From Branchiostoma floridae (lineage: Eukaryota; Chordata; Leptocardii; Amphioxiformes; Branchiostomatidae), in NCBI RefSeq assembly GCF_000003815.2, contig NC_049994.1, forward strand, positions 7,637,674 to 7,701,673: a stretch of 64,000 nt of DNA, in the 5' to 3' direction. A program made the position numbers and the translations under genes. The stretch's first letter is position 1. The number at the start of each line of letters is the position of its first letter. The notes beneath the pieces were generated by a model. It was given only the letters and a program-made list of their open reading frames with translations, had not been told where the DNA came from and did not search any database. Positions 1 to 10,757 of this stretch are shown piece by piece.

Positions 1-105
1 CTTGAAATGTTTAGAAGAGGAGTAGCTGCATACAATTGTTGTGATGCAGATAAAGAGAGGTTGACTTAATATAAAGAGGACAAATCTCCACAGTTATGTC
101 TGTAC

Positions 106-3100
106 CTTCAAGTGTCTTTGCCTGCTCTCTCAGCACGTTTTCGTTGTGATCAAGTACTGCTAGCTGCAACCTCCCCTTCATTCCATGGAAAAAGTAGTGC
201 TGCCTTTTCGGTGCATACTTCAGAAGCATGGAGTGAAACACCTCCACAGTCCCTGTAGAACAAAAAGAAAGAAAGTGTACATGTATATTTTTGTTTTTGA
301 ATTGACAATTTCCTGTTTTATGCATTATGATACAGCAAAGTGAATTTTTTTACATTCCCAATGCTATGATATAGAATTATCAAAACCCATCTCTACTCAT
401 ATTGTAAGAAATCAGAATTTCATCTATGACATTACTAGTACTAATATACAATTTTCATGTTCTTGTGCAGGTTCAAGTAAATGTGTATGCTTAAACCCAG
501 TCCACATTTAGAGCAAATGCACATGATAAAATAATAGTATCTAATTACCTGTGTGCTTGAAGCCTGTCAAGTGTGACAAGTCTTTAAGCAGTGTTTTGTT
601 AGTTGCGATGTTGTACAACGCCTGATGTGGGGGGGACCCTGGCCGCAACCACATGATGTCATCTGTGTCGGCTCTGTCTAGATGAGGGTGGGCACACTGG
701 GTGAAGATGCTGTTTTCAGGAAACACATGGATGTTGCCAATGTGTTTCAACATGGACAGCCATTTCTCTTGGAGGAGCTGCAATGAATAAAGAACTGTTA
801 ATTCAAAGGAATGCTTCTGTCACATTAAACCATGCATACAAGCAATGATATAATAGAGAAATATTGACTTCCATGTTGATAGGTACACTAAGTCTAAGGC
901 AATACAATATCAATTTCAATTTTATTGTATATTTTTTCAATTGTAATTTTCTTCTTACCACATCATCTCCTTGGCAGGTATCTGAGATATGCCACAGATG
1001 ATTCACAATGAATTTTATCCACGGGCCTAGGTCTTTCTTTGCTCTTCGGCTGGCCTCTTGCGTTAGCTTCTTCGTAATGGATTTTGCAAAGTGGAAGAGA
1101 TCAAATTGGTGGTTGATGTCACGTCTCTTCTTCAGGACAGCCCCCACTCCCCGGTGCCGGTCCGTTACAATGCAGTCTATCTTGATTCCCTCCTCTTCCA
1201 GGAAGTCCAGCGACCTTTCAAAACCCAACCTTTCCATAGCATTAGAGCTTGTTGTCTCGCTAACCTGTACTAGTTGGAAATCGAGGATGAGTTGTGACGT
1301 TTCCTCCATTAGACTGTAAGAACAGTATTTTGCGTTGTGCCCAGGAGTGTCGCATCTCCCATCACCTAGGAGAGTGACCTGGATTTGATCTTCAGGACTT
1401 TCTGTGCCTGCATTACGGAATGCATCAAGGGTGAATTCCTGTTGTGATATGTAGAAATCATTGATGGCAGGTAGGAGGAATGTCCTTTGGACATTCATGA
1501 AGTACGTCTCGGAAAACAGTTTCAGTTTTAGAGTATTACAGATGTCACTGAATTTCTGATAACTTCCCCCAGCAAAAAGTATAGCTGCAGATGTCAAGAG
1601 GTTGCCCTCTGCCATACGTCCAACCTTCGGCTGGGATTCCCAGGTCCCTCTGTGAAAACTGGTACACTCGTACTTGACAGTCAGCATGGAGCCAGTTGTG
1701 AACTGTTCTGTGATCAATAAGGGTTCCCCACAGTGGCATGTCTTAAACCTTTCACGAATCTTGTCTTTGTGCACGACATAGTACTGCGAGTCATCATCTC
1801 CAGAAATGAAGTCATCCTCTCCATCATCCCCACCCTCATCTTCACCACAGTCAATCTCTTCTTCATTTTCTGAATCAGATGTAAAATCTGACGGATGGAA
1901 GGAAGTGTCTTTCATGTCTACTACACTTGGAGATGATAGGAATGATTGGTCCAGATCACTATGTTTCAGAATGGGGGTTGAGGAAGGCAGTGATGAAACA
2001 GAGCCTCTTATAGGTATCACCTTGGGTGTGGAAGGAAGATGTGATGTACATGTCACAGTGTCACATGTTTTGGGGCGTGAAGTGGAAAGTAGTGATGCAA
2101 TAGTGTCACCATCGAGGTCTGTTTGGGTACTTGCATTTACAAACCTGGGAGGCTGGTCACATGGAGGCTTGCTGTATGTATGAAACATACTGGTGAGTCT
2201 GCTGGAAGGATCTTCCCCACTGAGGTTTGTACCACTAGTACTGCCACAATGCCCTGCTTCAACAGCTGCCTCATTCATTGGTTCCTGGCTCTCACAATGA
2301 AATGTACTTTGTTTTGGACTTGTGGGAAGTGCTGGTATTTTGAGCTGTTCAGAATTTGGCTGAAGCAAATCTTCCAGGAGCTGAAATATGGACATAAACA
2401 AAAAATTGATTTCATGTGGAATGATAAAACTAACATATTAAATAGGGATTCACTGTGGTTACACAAAAGCTAAATGAACCTTTCATTTCATAAATCACCT
2501 CTGACCCCAACCCCACAACATGTAAACATAAAAGGTAAAACACTATAGAAAAGCCAAGGGAGCTGGAGGTAAAGCCTTCAAGCCTCAACAAGCTTAACAT
2601 CTAAAATTAACATCTGCCTTATTATGCTTATGATTCTTGACAAAATTGTTCAGTCAGAAGTCTCATATAGTATATACATTGCTAAAAACATGTTTTCAGA
2701 CATTTGGTATCATAAATTCTTACATTTTTTTTTTGAGCCATGAAAAATGTATTCAACCAGAAACAATGTCTAACAGTTTAAATTAATGAACAGCACAAAA
2801 TATCTGGTTCAATCAATTTTTTGCATATACATGTATAACAATTTGAATAAACGTGAAGCAGAAAAAGCAGTAGGATACCTGTATTCGCGTTCTCTTTTCA
2901 CGTTGACACTCGGATGAGGAGCGCGATGATTTCAGGCCAAACTGTGTGGGTACTGCATCGTTGGATATCACTTTGGCTGGCACTTTGTAAGGCACATATT
3001 TGGCCTTCTGGTTGTCGGTGCAACAGCTGGGCGAGAAATGATCCGAGCAGACGCGGGCGTTGTTATTTGTAGCGATACTATCTTTGATCTTTTCGAGAGT

Positions 3101-3235
3101 CCATGGCAGTCGCAACTTTGATCTAACCGCGACCAGCCATTTCTGTAGCCTGTCTTCTTCCCAGCGGGGAAAGCGATGGAAGCTTATCCCCTTCGTGTTT
3201 TTGTTGGTGTTCCTACACACCACGCAGACCGGCAT
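106..3235 (-). CDS. THAP-domain, Kolobok-like DDE transposase gene, 5' four exons (continues past left edge)
   Basis: Predicted exons on the minus strand are 3235-2879 (119 aa), 2380-959 (474 aa), 777-549 and 252-106. Every junction has GT/AG and the phases agree (0, 0, 1). The ATG at 3235 begins a THAP zinc finger: CVVC at residues 4-7, then a C-x2-H in ARVCSDHF and the AVPTQF tail box typical of THAP. Exon 2 opens with a Ser/Thr-rich linker and an acidic stretch (about residues 288-317). A transposase-like core follows: GDGRCDTPGH (Asp at about 459/463), IVTDRH (Asp about 526) and, across exons 3-4, HTGTVEVFHS (Glu about 673), which together fit a DDE triad. From knowledge of the family, THAP plus this core is seen in Kolobok-type transposases and their domesticated relatives; THAP binds DNA. 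The frame is open throughout with no stop or frameshift. It may be a domesticated gene or an intron-containing transposon. The 3' end is outside the window. Confidence 0.8.
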
Positions 3236-3600
3236 GGTTTCCCTCCCTCCGCGTTTCGGCAGGACGTGAGCGGACGCTGGAATAAACTGACGTGCCTACG
3301 GAATCGCCACAGCTTCGCTGCGCGCCGGCCGGTTTGTTGTGAAACGCCGGCCGGTTTGTTGTGAAACGCGATCCTTCAAAATGGCGAGTGGAACAGCAGA
3401 CGACGCACGAATCTGCTCCCACTGACGTCATGAAGTACCCGGATGTAGGCAAAATGGCCGCGGCGGGGAGTCCCCGGGATTCTCGGTTAGCCGGAAATAT
3501 GATCTGCCGGCACCGCTCGTAGGTACGAAGGCCTATACCAACAACTCGTAAATCGACTTTTGGGGGTACTTTGCGTAAAATAATAAAAGGTTTCACGCTG
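3236..3600 (-). promoter_or_regulatory. GC/CpG-rich 5' region of the THAP gene
   Basis: This stretch upstream of the ATG at 3235 is visibly richer in G+C and CpG than the AT-rich flanks. It contains a perfect direct repeat of a 22-nt unit (3323-3344 and 3345-3366), each copy with a CCGGCCGG palindrome. There is also a TGACGTCA palindrome at about 3423-3430 and an ATGGCCGCGG stretch near 3452, resembling YY1/CRE-type CpG-island promoters. No coding frame is convincing here on either strand. Confidence 0.5.
3323..3366. repeat. 22-bp perfect tandem duplication with CCGGCCGG palindromes
   Basis: Two adjacent identical 22-nt units, each containing GCCGGCCGG followed by TTTGTTGTGAAA. They lie about 90-130 bp upstream of the THAP start codon, inside the GC-rich region. 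Confidence 0.85.
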
Positions 3601-3762
3601 CCTTGTGTTTTGCTTTAAATTTAAGTAATAAGTTAATATCAAATTCTTAAACAGGTACCATGACAGACATTTTTATTATCTTTCTAATACTTAGATGTCA
3701 AGAATATGATGTATATTAGTATACTTTGATATCTTTACATACATAAACGTAAGAAAATATTT

Positions 3763-3857
3763 GGGTGCACCCTGTGCACCCACAGAAAATAATTGGGTGC
3801 ACAGCTCCAATTTTGGGTGCACCTGGGTGCACATGCACCCAGTATTTCGAGCCCTGG
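3763..3857 (-). repeat. GGGTGCA-rich repeat ending in a hAT-like terminus
   Basis: Several direct and inverted GGGTGCACC motifs lie between 3763 and 3841. Read on the minus strand the segment begins CAGGGCTCGAAATACT (about 3841-3856), which resembles the ends of hAT-type elements in animals. No partner end or target duplication was found, so it is probably a fragment. Confidence 0.35.
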
Positions 3858-3860
3858 TAT

Positions 3861-3932
3861 ATGTGCGAGTGTGTGTGTGTGTGTGTTTGTGTGTGTTTGT
3901 GTGTGTGTGTGTGTATGTTTGTGTGTGTGTGC
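3861..3932. repeat. (TG)n microsatellite
   Basis: About 70 bp of TG repeats interrupted by TTTG and TATG. The apparent open frames through it on both strands are composition artefacts. Confidence 0.95.
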
Positions 3933-4164
3933 AAAATTGAGAGAAGGATGCTTACTACCAAGGGGGCAAAGTCTGATATCAGAGTTACCAACCTAAAATT
4001 TGTATTCTCCCAGAACTATCGTAGAGTGGAATTCGTTATCACCAAGCGCAGTAGGGGTATCTTCGCTGTACAGTTTTATCAAAGAATGCTTGCAGATAGA
4101 TGTGCAAAGGTTAGGTGTGATAGGTCGTTCAGTATAATATAACCAGTTGTTGCCATACCGCGTG

Positions 4165-4485
4165 CCTGTGAAGCTGGTGTGATATGCCAAGGGGCAGTTA
4201 TATGGCTATATAGATACAGATACAAAAGCTGGTGTGTTATACCGAATGCCGGTTATACCGGCTATATAGATCCAGATACAGAAGCTGGTGTGTTTGTTTG
4301 TTTGTTTGTTTTATGCCAAAGGGCGGTTATACTGGCTATAGAAATGTAGTTACAAATACAGAAACTGGTGTGTTACTAGTATGCCGAAGAGCGGTTATAC
4401 TGGCTATATAGATACAGATACAGAAGCTAGTGTGTTACGCCAAAGGGCAGTTATACTACCTATATAAATGTGGATACAGATTCAG
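4165..4485 (+). repeat. Degenerate minisatellite, 5-6 units of about 55-75 bp
   Basis: Each unit follows the pattern GAAGCTGGTGTG, then TATGCC, then GGGCGGTTATACTGGC, then TATATAGATACAGATACA. Units begin near 4167, 4226, 4279, 4362 and 4421. One unit contains an internal (TTTG)n expansion at about 4288-4310. The array lies directly upstream of the polypyrimidine tract of the exon at 4524. Confidence 0.8.
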
Positions 4486-4523
4486 ATCTCTGACTGCCCT
4501 GTTTTTTTCTCCTTTTTCCCCAG

Positions 4524-4714
4524 GTCCAGAGGAAGAGCTTCCTCGTCTGATGGACTGTGTAGAGTTTGTCTGCCACGCCCCGTCCGAGTACTTTAAGACG
4601 AAGAAGTCCCCCCACCCCACCATCCCCTCCCGCCCCGAGACAAACTACGTCTCTGCCTGTGTGGCGCCCAAACAGCCTCCCAGCACAGCGGAAATATTCG
4701 GGGGAGAGTCATGA
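4524..4714 (+). CDS. Last coding exon of an unidentified plus-strand gene
   Basis: A strong polypyrimidine tract and CAG acceptor end at 4523. They are followed by 63 codons in phase 1 that begin GPEEELPRLMDCVEFVC, end STAEIFGGES and stop with TGA at 4712-4714. The exon is markedly GC-rich and Pro/Ser-rich compared with its surroundings, as expected for real coding sequence. An ATTAAA signal at 4773-4778 supports a short 3' UTR. I do not recognise the protein. Upstream exons were not found in this window. They would have to lie left of the window, with the THAP gene nested in the intron, or in the 3236-4500 interval. Confidence 0.6.
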
Positions 4715-4772
4715 CACAACAGGCTGTCTTTTGTTGTACATATGAATAACTCATGAAGTTCTGTATAAATAC

Positions 4773-4778
4773 ATTAAA
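4773..4778 (+). terminator. Poly(A) signal ATTAAA of the gene ending at 4714
   Basis: ATTAAA lies 59 nt after the stop codon, followed by TG-rich sequence (about 4795-4815) that fits a downstream element. Confidence 0.5.
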
Positions 4779-4819
4779 GAGGATTCTTGTAAAGTTCTGT
4801 TGTTACTGTCTTGTTTTTG

Positions 4820-5960
4820 ATCTCACACAGTAGGGGTTAAAGTAATAAGTCTGTTCATGGTGCAAACTGTGCTTGAGCAATGTAGTTGTAAGTAATATGT
4901 CAAAGTTGAAGGCCCCTGAGACATAAACAAACAGGTCTGCACATGTTCTGTAATTCTTGAAATTTTCACAGTATATGTTTGCAGTATTCACGGTGACCGC
5001 TTCACCGCAAATTTAAAAACACAGTAAAAATGTCTGTCCTGTCATCTCCCATTGTTCCTACTGCAAATTAAAACCGTTGTGAACACTCCATTTTCGCCCT
5101 ACCGCAAAAATATACCTATCATTGCAACCTCATTTTATTGAAAGCGTTACAAAGGTCGACCTATACATGTACCATTGGAACGTGGTAGTTTGAAAAACCA
5201 ATTGCAACATGCACAGCTACAACACTTCGTTGTTTTCTTCCACCATACCCTTGCGCAAATACTGCGATGATCCCACAGTATATCGTTGTTTTCTTCCACG
5301 ACACCCTTGCGTACTACGAATACTACCGTAACGATGATCCCACAGTATATCACCGAAGATAGCTTTTGTAAACTGGACTAGAAAGTCTCTCACTTTAATC
5401 ATTAAAACTGACACATCCTCGCTCCGATGGTGTAGAACTTCCGTGTGCACCAACACCTGTTACAGTTTACCTTGTCGTTGTTAGGTCTCATAACGGAGTT
5501 TATTTTATCTGCGACCCCGTACCCAGTAGTAGTTCCGGTATAACGTTGACAGAACTTGAGAAGTCCGTTGTTATTCTTCTGTGTGCAACAGCGAGGTGGA
5601 AACTGTTGAATGGTAGAGGAATACATCAGTTTGGAGACTGCATATGTTGGTTTACGGTGTTTCTTCGGTCGGCTTGAATTTGCGTCTTTTAGACTCAGTT
5701 TAACGTACCGGGCACTGCCTATACGTCGCCTGTAGTTCCGTGACCTACGCTGGGGGTCAAATAAATGTGGCTTTTATAAAAGAACGAGCAGGAAAATCTA
5801 TGCTCATTTCAAGACATTTCTTAATAATTGTACCCTAGATTTCAACACACTTGTGTTATATCCTTGTAAATTGTTTCTGCAACCTGGTATAAATTTTGAG
5901 GCCCTTTGGGACCGTCCTTAACCATGTAAATCCCCATAGGCGAAAAACTGTATACTGAGA
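4820..5960. other. Non-coding stretch; left end of duplicated block A
   Basis: No gene is supported here. From about 5085 the sequence aligns with 24540-24900 and 45340-45720 (shared pieces include CGTTACAAAGGTCGACCTAT and CTAAAAAGCGGAACTT). This marks the left boundary of the first of the three tandem segments. Block A is longer here because of a local inserted or expanded stretch (about 5400-5950) not seen in B or C. Confidence 0.6.
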
Positions 5961-5969
5961 CCCTCAACT

Positions 5970-6026
5970 AAAAAGCGGAACTTAACGAGTCGACGGAACC
6001 GCCATTGTTGGGGAAGGTTGTACCTG
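5970..6026 (+). promoter_or_regulatory. Gene A predicted promoter and non-coding first exon
   Basis: A CCGCCAT motif (5999-6005, YY1-like, typical of TATA-less animal promoters) is conserved in all three copies. It is followed by a GTGAGT splice donor (GT at 6027-6028). The matching acceptor is AACAG at 8217-8221, giving a coding exon that begins 22 nt before the ATG at 8244. Copy A lacks about 50 bp found between CCGCCAT and the donor in copies B and C. The transcription start was not determined. Confidence 0.5.
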
Positions 6027-6543
6027 GTGAGTAGTTTTGTTAGAGAAGATGGAATCATAATGAGTCGTTTGTATACTGACTACAGTTTTGCCCTCCAAAT
6101 GTGTAGTTTGATCCTAATGTATGCAAGACGGAAATGCCACTGTTTAAGTAAAGTTTTCCAAGTCTCCACACGAGTCCACGACAATTACATGTATTTGGCT
6201 ACCTTCACACAGGGGCTAATTACGTGAAAAGAAGCTTAGATGCTCCTAAAAGCCTTAATTACTTTAAATGTCGAACTTCTAATTTATTTACATATAAAAC
6301 CCATATCAAAGTGCACGTCACGCTAACTGTTTCCGGTCACGTATAACGTACGCTGCAGCTATTCTGTGTGTTACAAACCAATGCTGGGTCGCACCGATGC
6401 GCTGAAGTATACAGGGCCTCAAGAGAAGACGACGTATGGACAAGTTAACCAGCCTTAAGACCAAGAAGTACTCTTAAAATAACTGCACTGATAACAGAAT
6501 CAGATATAAAGTGAACAATTTACCGGAGAACTTATTACTAACT

Positions 6544-7631
6544 AGAGTTCGGGGACCTCATACCTCCATGAAATATTCATTGCTTTTTTGTGGATGGTAT
6601 GTATGTTTATTGTCGGTTGTATTTGAGAGTAATGGTTATATAATATAAATGTTATGGGAAAGTAGTGGTGTATTTATTTAATGACACAGAGGATGTCCAT
6701 CTGATTAGTAATTATCAAAATGTGACACTTAATTGTGTAATGTGCGTTTAAGAGGTCGACGGCATATGGTAGCGTGGTGTTCCTTAAGATTGATGTGTGG
6801 CATTTAAAATGTCTAAGGTTGTCAGCATTATTGAGGTTCGACTATGTGCCTCAGAGCGGTGTGGTGGGAGGAAGTTGGGAAACTCAGAAAGAAGAAGAGA
6901 TGTGGCCAACTTTAGTCAGATCGTGATTTGATTTCCACCAATATGTCATAACATCAGCTGTTCATACGGTACAAAAACGAGATGCACACTTTCCTCTGAC
7001 AGCCCTACACCAACTGTAAGATGAATACTTGGCGCCAACCCCGTCTGCTAAAAAACAAGTACCATTGGCTACGAAAGAGACAACTAACAACTGTCCCTTA
7101 TCGTAACAAAATCAGAACATCTGTTTCGCCCATAAAACTTCTAAAGGACCTAATGGCATTTTAATCACCATGTCACTCAAATCAGCAGTACAGTATGTGA
7201 GACATCCATACCTGTTAAGCATTATCGTTAAATGTACCTCAACTTCTTACAATTATACTTACGCTTCACATCTCCATGATATCCTAAGCAGACATAAATA
7301 AAACTAATTATCATATTAAAAAAACTCGGGGTTCCCCAAACAGCTGTCACCTCACCATCTGCTTGGAGCTAAGTCCATTAACAAACACATAAAGCACGAT
7401 GCCTGTACCAATATATCTCAAATATAGGGGTGATTTCTGATATTATTACATCAATTATAACGACAGATACGGCTCCCAAAATCTCATCGATTCGAGCTTT
7501 TATCACACCCCACCAACACAACAAGTATGAAACCAATCCATTCAGCCGTTCTTGAGTAATCATCTACACAGACAGAGACACATAACAGAAAATATAACCT
7601 CCATTCCATGACATTTCATGGAGGTAACTAG
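6544..7631 (-). mobile_element. About 1.1-kb interspersed repeat, hairpin-ended family, reverse copy
   Basis: It begins CTAGAGTTCGGGGACCTCAT and ends TTTCATGGAGGT, the reverse of the ends of the two copies at 10649-12638. The interior, reversed, has the same AACTCAAGAACGGCTGAATG and GGTGTGATAAAAGC-like blocks. Block B has an uninterrupted ACTAGCTAGATCC site at about 25590, so copy A carries an insertion. The flanks share ACTAG/TTA-like bases. No protein is encoded. Class is uncertain. Confidence 0.65.
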
Positions 7632-7659
7632 ATCCAGAGAAAGTCCAAGTGGACCTGTA

Positions 7660-8221
7660 TATACAGCAAAGAGGAGTGTAGTGGAGACGAAGGCACATGT
7701 TACCATTTAAAAATGGTTTGATTATTGTTTGAAGTATACAAGCGACGTATACAACCTTACGCTCAAGAAGCCCTGCTTAACTAACTGAAGAGATTCTTCT
7801 CAAAAATGTTTTAATCCGAATGATTTGTGACAAGAATCCGAAATAAAGTGAACAATTTACCGGAGAACTTAGCTAGATCCAGAGGAAGTCTAATGGGATC
7901 TGTATATTCAGCCGAAAGGAGTGTAGTGGGGGCTGACGAAGGCACATTTAACCCTTTAATGGTTCGTTTCATTGATTAATTTCACATGCCACAGACACCA
8001 AGTGATATTCGTGTTAGTGATGTTTCAAACCCAATATTCAGCACTGTTAAACAGTAAAACAAGCATTGGGTACTTGGACGACGTACGGCGCAAACGTACA
8101 TGTACATGTTAACTTATTGCGGATGCATCATAGGATTAGACTAAAAATCACTATTTGCGAAAATGAGCACAAATGTCAGCAGCTGGTCAGCAGTTCATGT
8201 ATTTATAAGTTTAAATAACAG
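7660..8221. other. Gene A upstream intron, with internal duplication
   Basis: The segment AAAGTGAACAATTTACCGGAGAACTT occurs twice in copy A (about 6511 and 7849) but once in B (about 25559) and C (about 46268). The following GATCCAGAG...GGAGTGTAGTGG...GACGAAGGCACAT block is also duplicated (7632-7700 and 7874-7955). No coding exon is supported. Confidence 0.6.
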
Positions 8222-8243
8222 GTGTTAGGAGTCACGACCTGCC

Positions 8244-10725
8244 ATGGACGCCTCGGAGTACGAGTTTGAGTGGGCTGTGTATAGGGGAGACGTGCAGACC
8301 GTGAGGAGGGGTCTCCAGGCTGGGTGGGACTTCAATCACAGGTTTAAAGGGTTTCCGGTAACTGCAGTTTATTAGTGTTTTGGTTTTGTGAACTTGGCGT
8401 TTCTATCTCTCCTTCTTATCTCACTTTGCTGTGCAGCTCGTATTCCATACACATACCAGACGCAGATTTTTTTCAGCATCACATGATTTTTGTAGCGAGG
8501 GAAGATTTCAGGTAGTCCGTCTCCTCGTTCCCGTTATAAGGTGTCCGAGCCAAGTAGTTCCAATGAGAGTACACAAAGTGTTTCGAGATTTCCAAGTTCC
8601 CACTCTGAATAGATATGTATATGAAATTATATACATCATACATGACATACGATTCCATTATTCACATTGGTCTGTGCATAGCAAAGGATGATATGACATC
8701 ATTTAGTGTAGTATAATTGTAAGTCTTAATACAATTTTCCATAGAAGAAATTACATGGTTTTCGTAGTAAAGAAAGTGATATGTCGAGATGACGAAACCC
8801 TTAATAATGCTAAAGCATGTTCCTAGAATCCAATGACACTGTAGGTTGATGTTAGGTTTGGGCAGGTGGATATTTTCTTCTACCTCTACAAATTTGCTGA
8901 TTCAGAGATATGTTTAAGCTCCCCTCTCAGCTGAAGCCTCATGTGTTTCTCCGTCTGTTCACTCAGGGTAACGGGACCGCACTCCATGAGGCCAGCTGGA
9001 ACGGGAACACTGAGATAGTGAAGCTTCTACTACAACATGACGCTGATGTGAATGCGACGGACTTGGTAAGTGCAAACAATTATATCGTTAAATTCAAAGT
9101 AGTCATGATAGATCGTGACGTTATGACAAACCGTGATTTTGAAAAAGAAGTATTGTTTAGAACATGCATATATGACATCTAAATAATATCTCATCGTGCT
9201 TGTTTCATCCACGATCCACTTAATCTTGTATCACGAACATCATGTAAGTCGGTGTGCTTTCTCAAGTGAAAATACCTGCACACCCAGTACAGAACGTGTG
9301 ACTTGATAAATAACAGCGTCCTTGGGAAGACATCTACAGTAATTTTGTCGTTCTATTTTATGATGGGGCGTTTGGGTCCTTCTTAATATGATTTTGATAA
9401 GAGATAGGGCATGTTTCCATCTCTGACAACTGGAAAAGAATTTGGTCCTAATTTGTAAATCCTATCTGTATGCAGGAAAGGATGACATGACATCATGTCA
9501 TGTAGCACAAGTTATTCATATAATCAATTTTCCATATAAGAACGTAAATGACGTAGTTAAATCACCGACATACTGAGATAACCACGACGAAACTCTTAGT
9601 ATCAAAAAGCAAAATCATGTTCCTACTTAAATTGTCAGAGGCGCTGTAGGTTGATGTTGGGTGGGAGTTTCAAAGATTTTTCTGCTTTAATAGGCAGGTC
9701 AATATTTTCTTCTACCTCTTCAATTTGCTGAGTTATATATGTTTGAGCTTCCCTCCCAGCCGAAGCCTCATGTGTTACTCCATCTGTTCACTCAGCATGG
9801 CGGGACCGCACTCCATTCGGCCAGCAGGGACGCACTCCACTTCAGCAGGGTCAGCGTGAACGGGAAAACTGAGACAGTGAAGCTGCTATTACAACATGAT
9901 GCTGATGTGGAGGCGAGGGACAACGTAAGTGCAAACAATTATGTCCTGAGATTGAACATTTCGTCAAAATAATCATAATAGATCGTGACGAAATGGTAAA
10001 CTGTGATTTTGAAAGAGATGCCGTGTTTAGAACGTGGCATCTAAATAATGTATCATCGTTAGGGCTGGGTACCGGTACAGAAAGTTCAGGTCCAGGTCCG
10101 GTTCAGGTCCGGACCTGAACCTGGACCTGATTCAGTATGACTCATACCAATGGTCCATTTCACTACAAAGAAATCTGTTTGGTCGAGTATTAGACTAAAA
10201 TCCTAGAACGCTAACTGCACCTGTACGATTGACTTTAAACCTTGATAGAAATGACTATAAACTCTACTCTACTTCACTCTTGTCATTTTCTTCCAACTGC
10301 ATGCGTCAAAACGTGTGAATGCCTGATGAAATAATATGTTAATTTTCTAATCGGTCCAACATCCGGTCCACCTAATTTTTTCAGGTCCGGTTTTTCTGGA
10401 CCGGTCCAAGAAGAAAAACCGGTTTTGTACCGGTACGCTGTACCGATACCCAGCCCTAATCATCGTACTTGTAAGTTTCATCCACGATCCACTTAATCTT
10501 GGATCACGAATATCATATAAGTCGATGTGCCTTCTCAAGTGAAAATGCCCGCACATCCTATACAGTACCTGTGATATTAACAGCGTTCTTTTGGAAGATA
10601 GGAATTTTATTGTTTTATGTTATGATGGAGCGTTTGGTTTTGGTGATTACCTCCATGAAATGTCATGGAGGTTATATTTACCTCCATGAAATGTCATGGA
10701 GGTTATATTTTACCCTGCGTTTGTG

Positions 10726-10757
<32 letters not shown>

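Noticed and set aside
3380-3530. First exon of the plus-strand gene ending at 4714, starting at ATGGCG or ATGGCCGCGG
   Set aside because: Both frames meet a stop before a usable donor, or the phase does not match the exon at 4524.
3716-4142. Frames through the TG repeat (VCVCVC and THTHTH peptides)
   Set aside because: Microsatellite translation, not protein coding.
8910-8966. MFELPSQWKPHVFLRLFTQ segments as coding exons
   Set aside because: A good acceptor separates them from the ankyrin exon, and two of the copies contain an in-frame stop; kept only as a finding.
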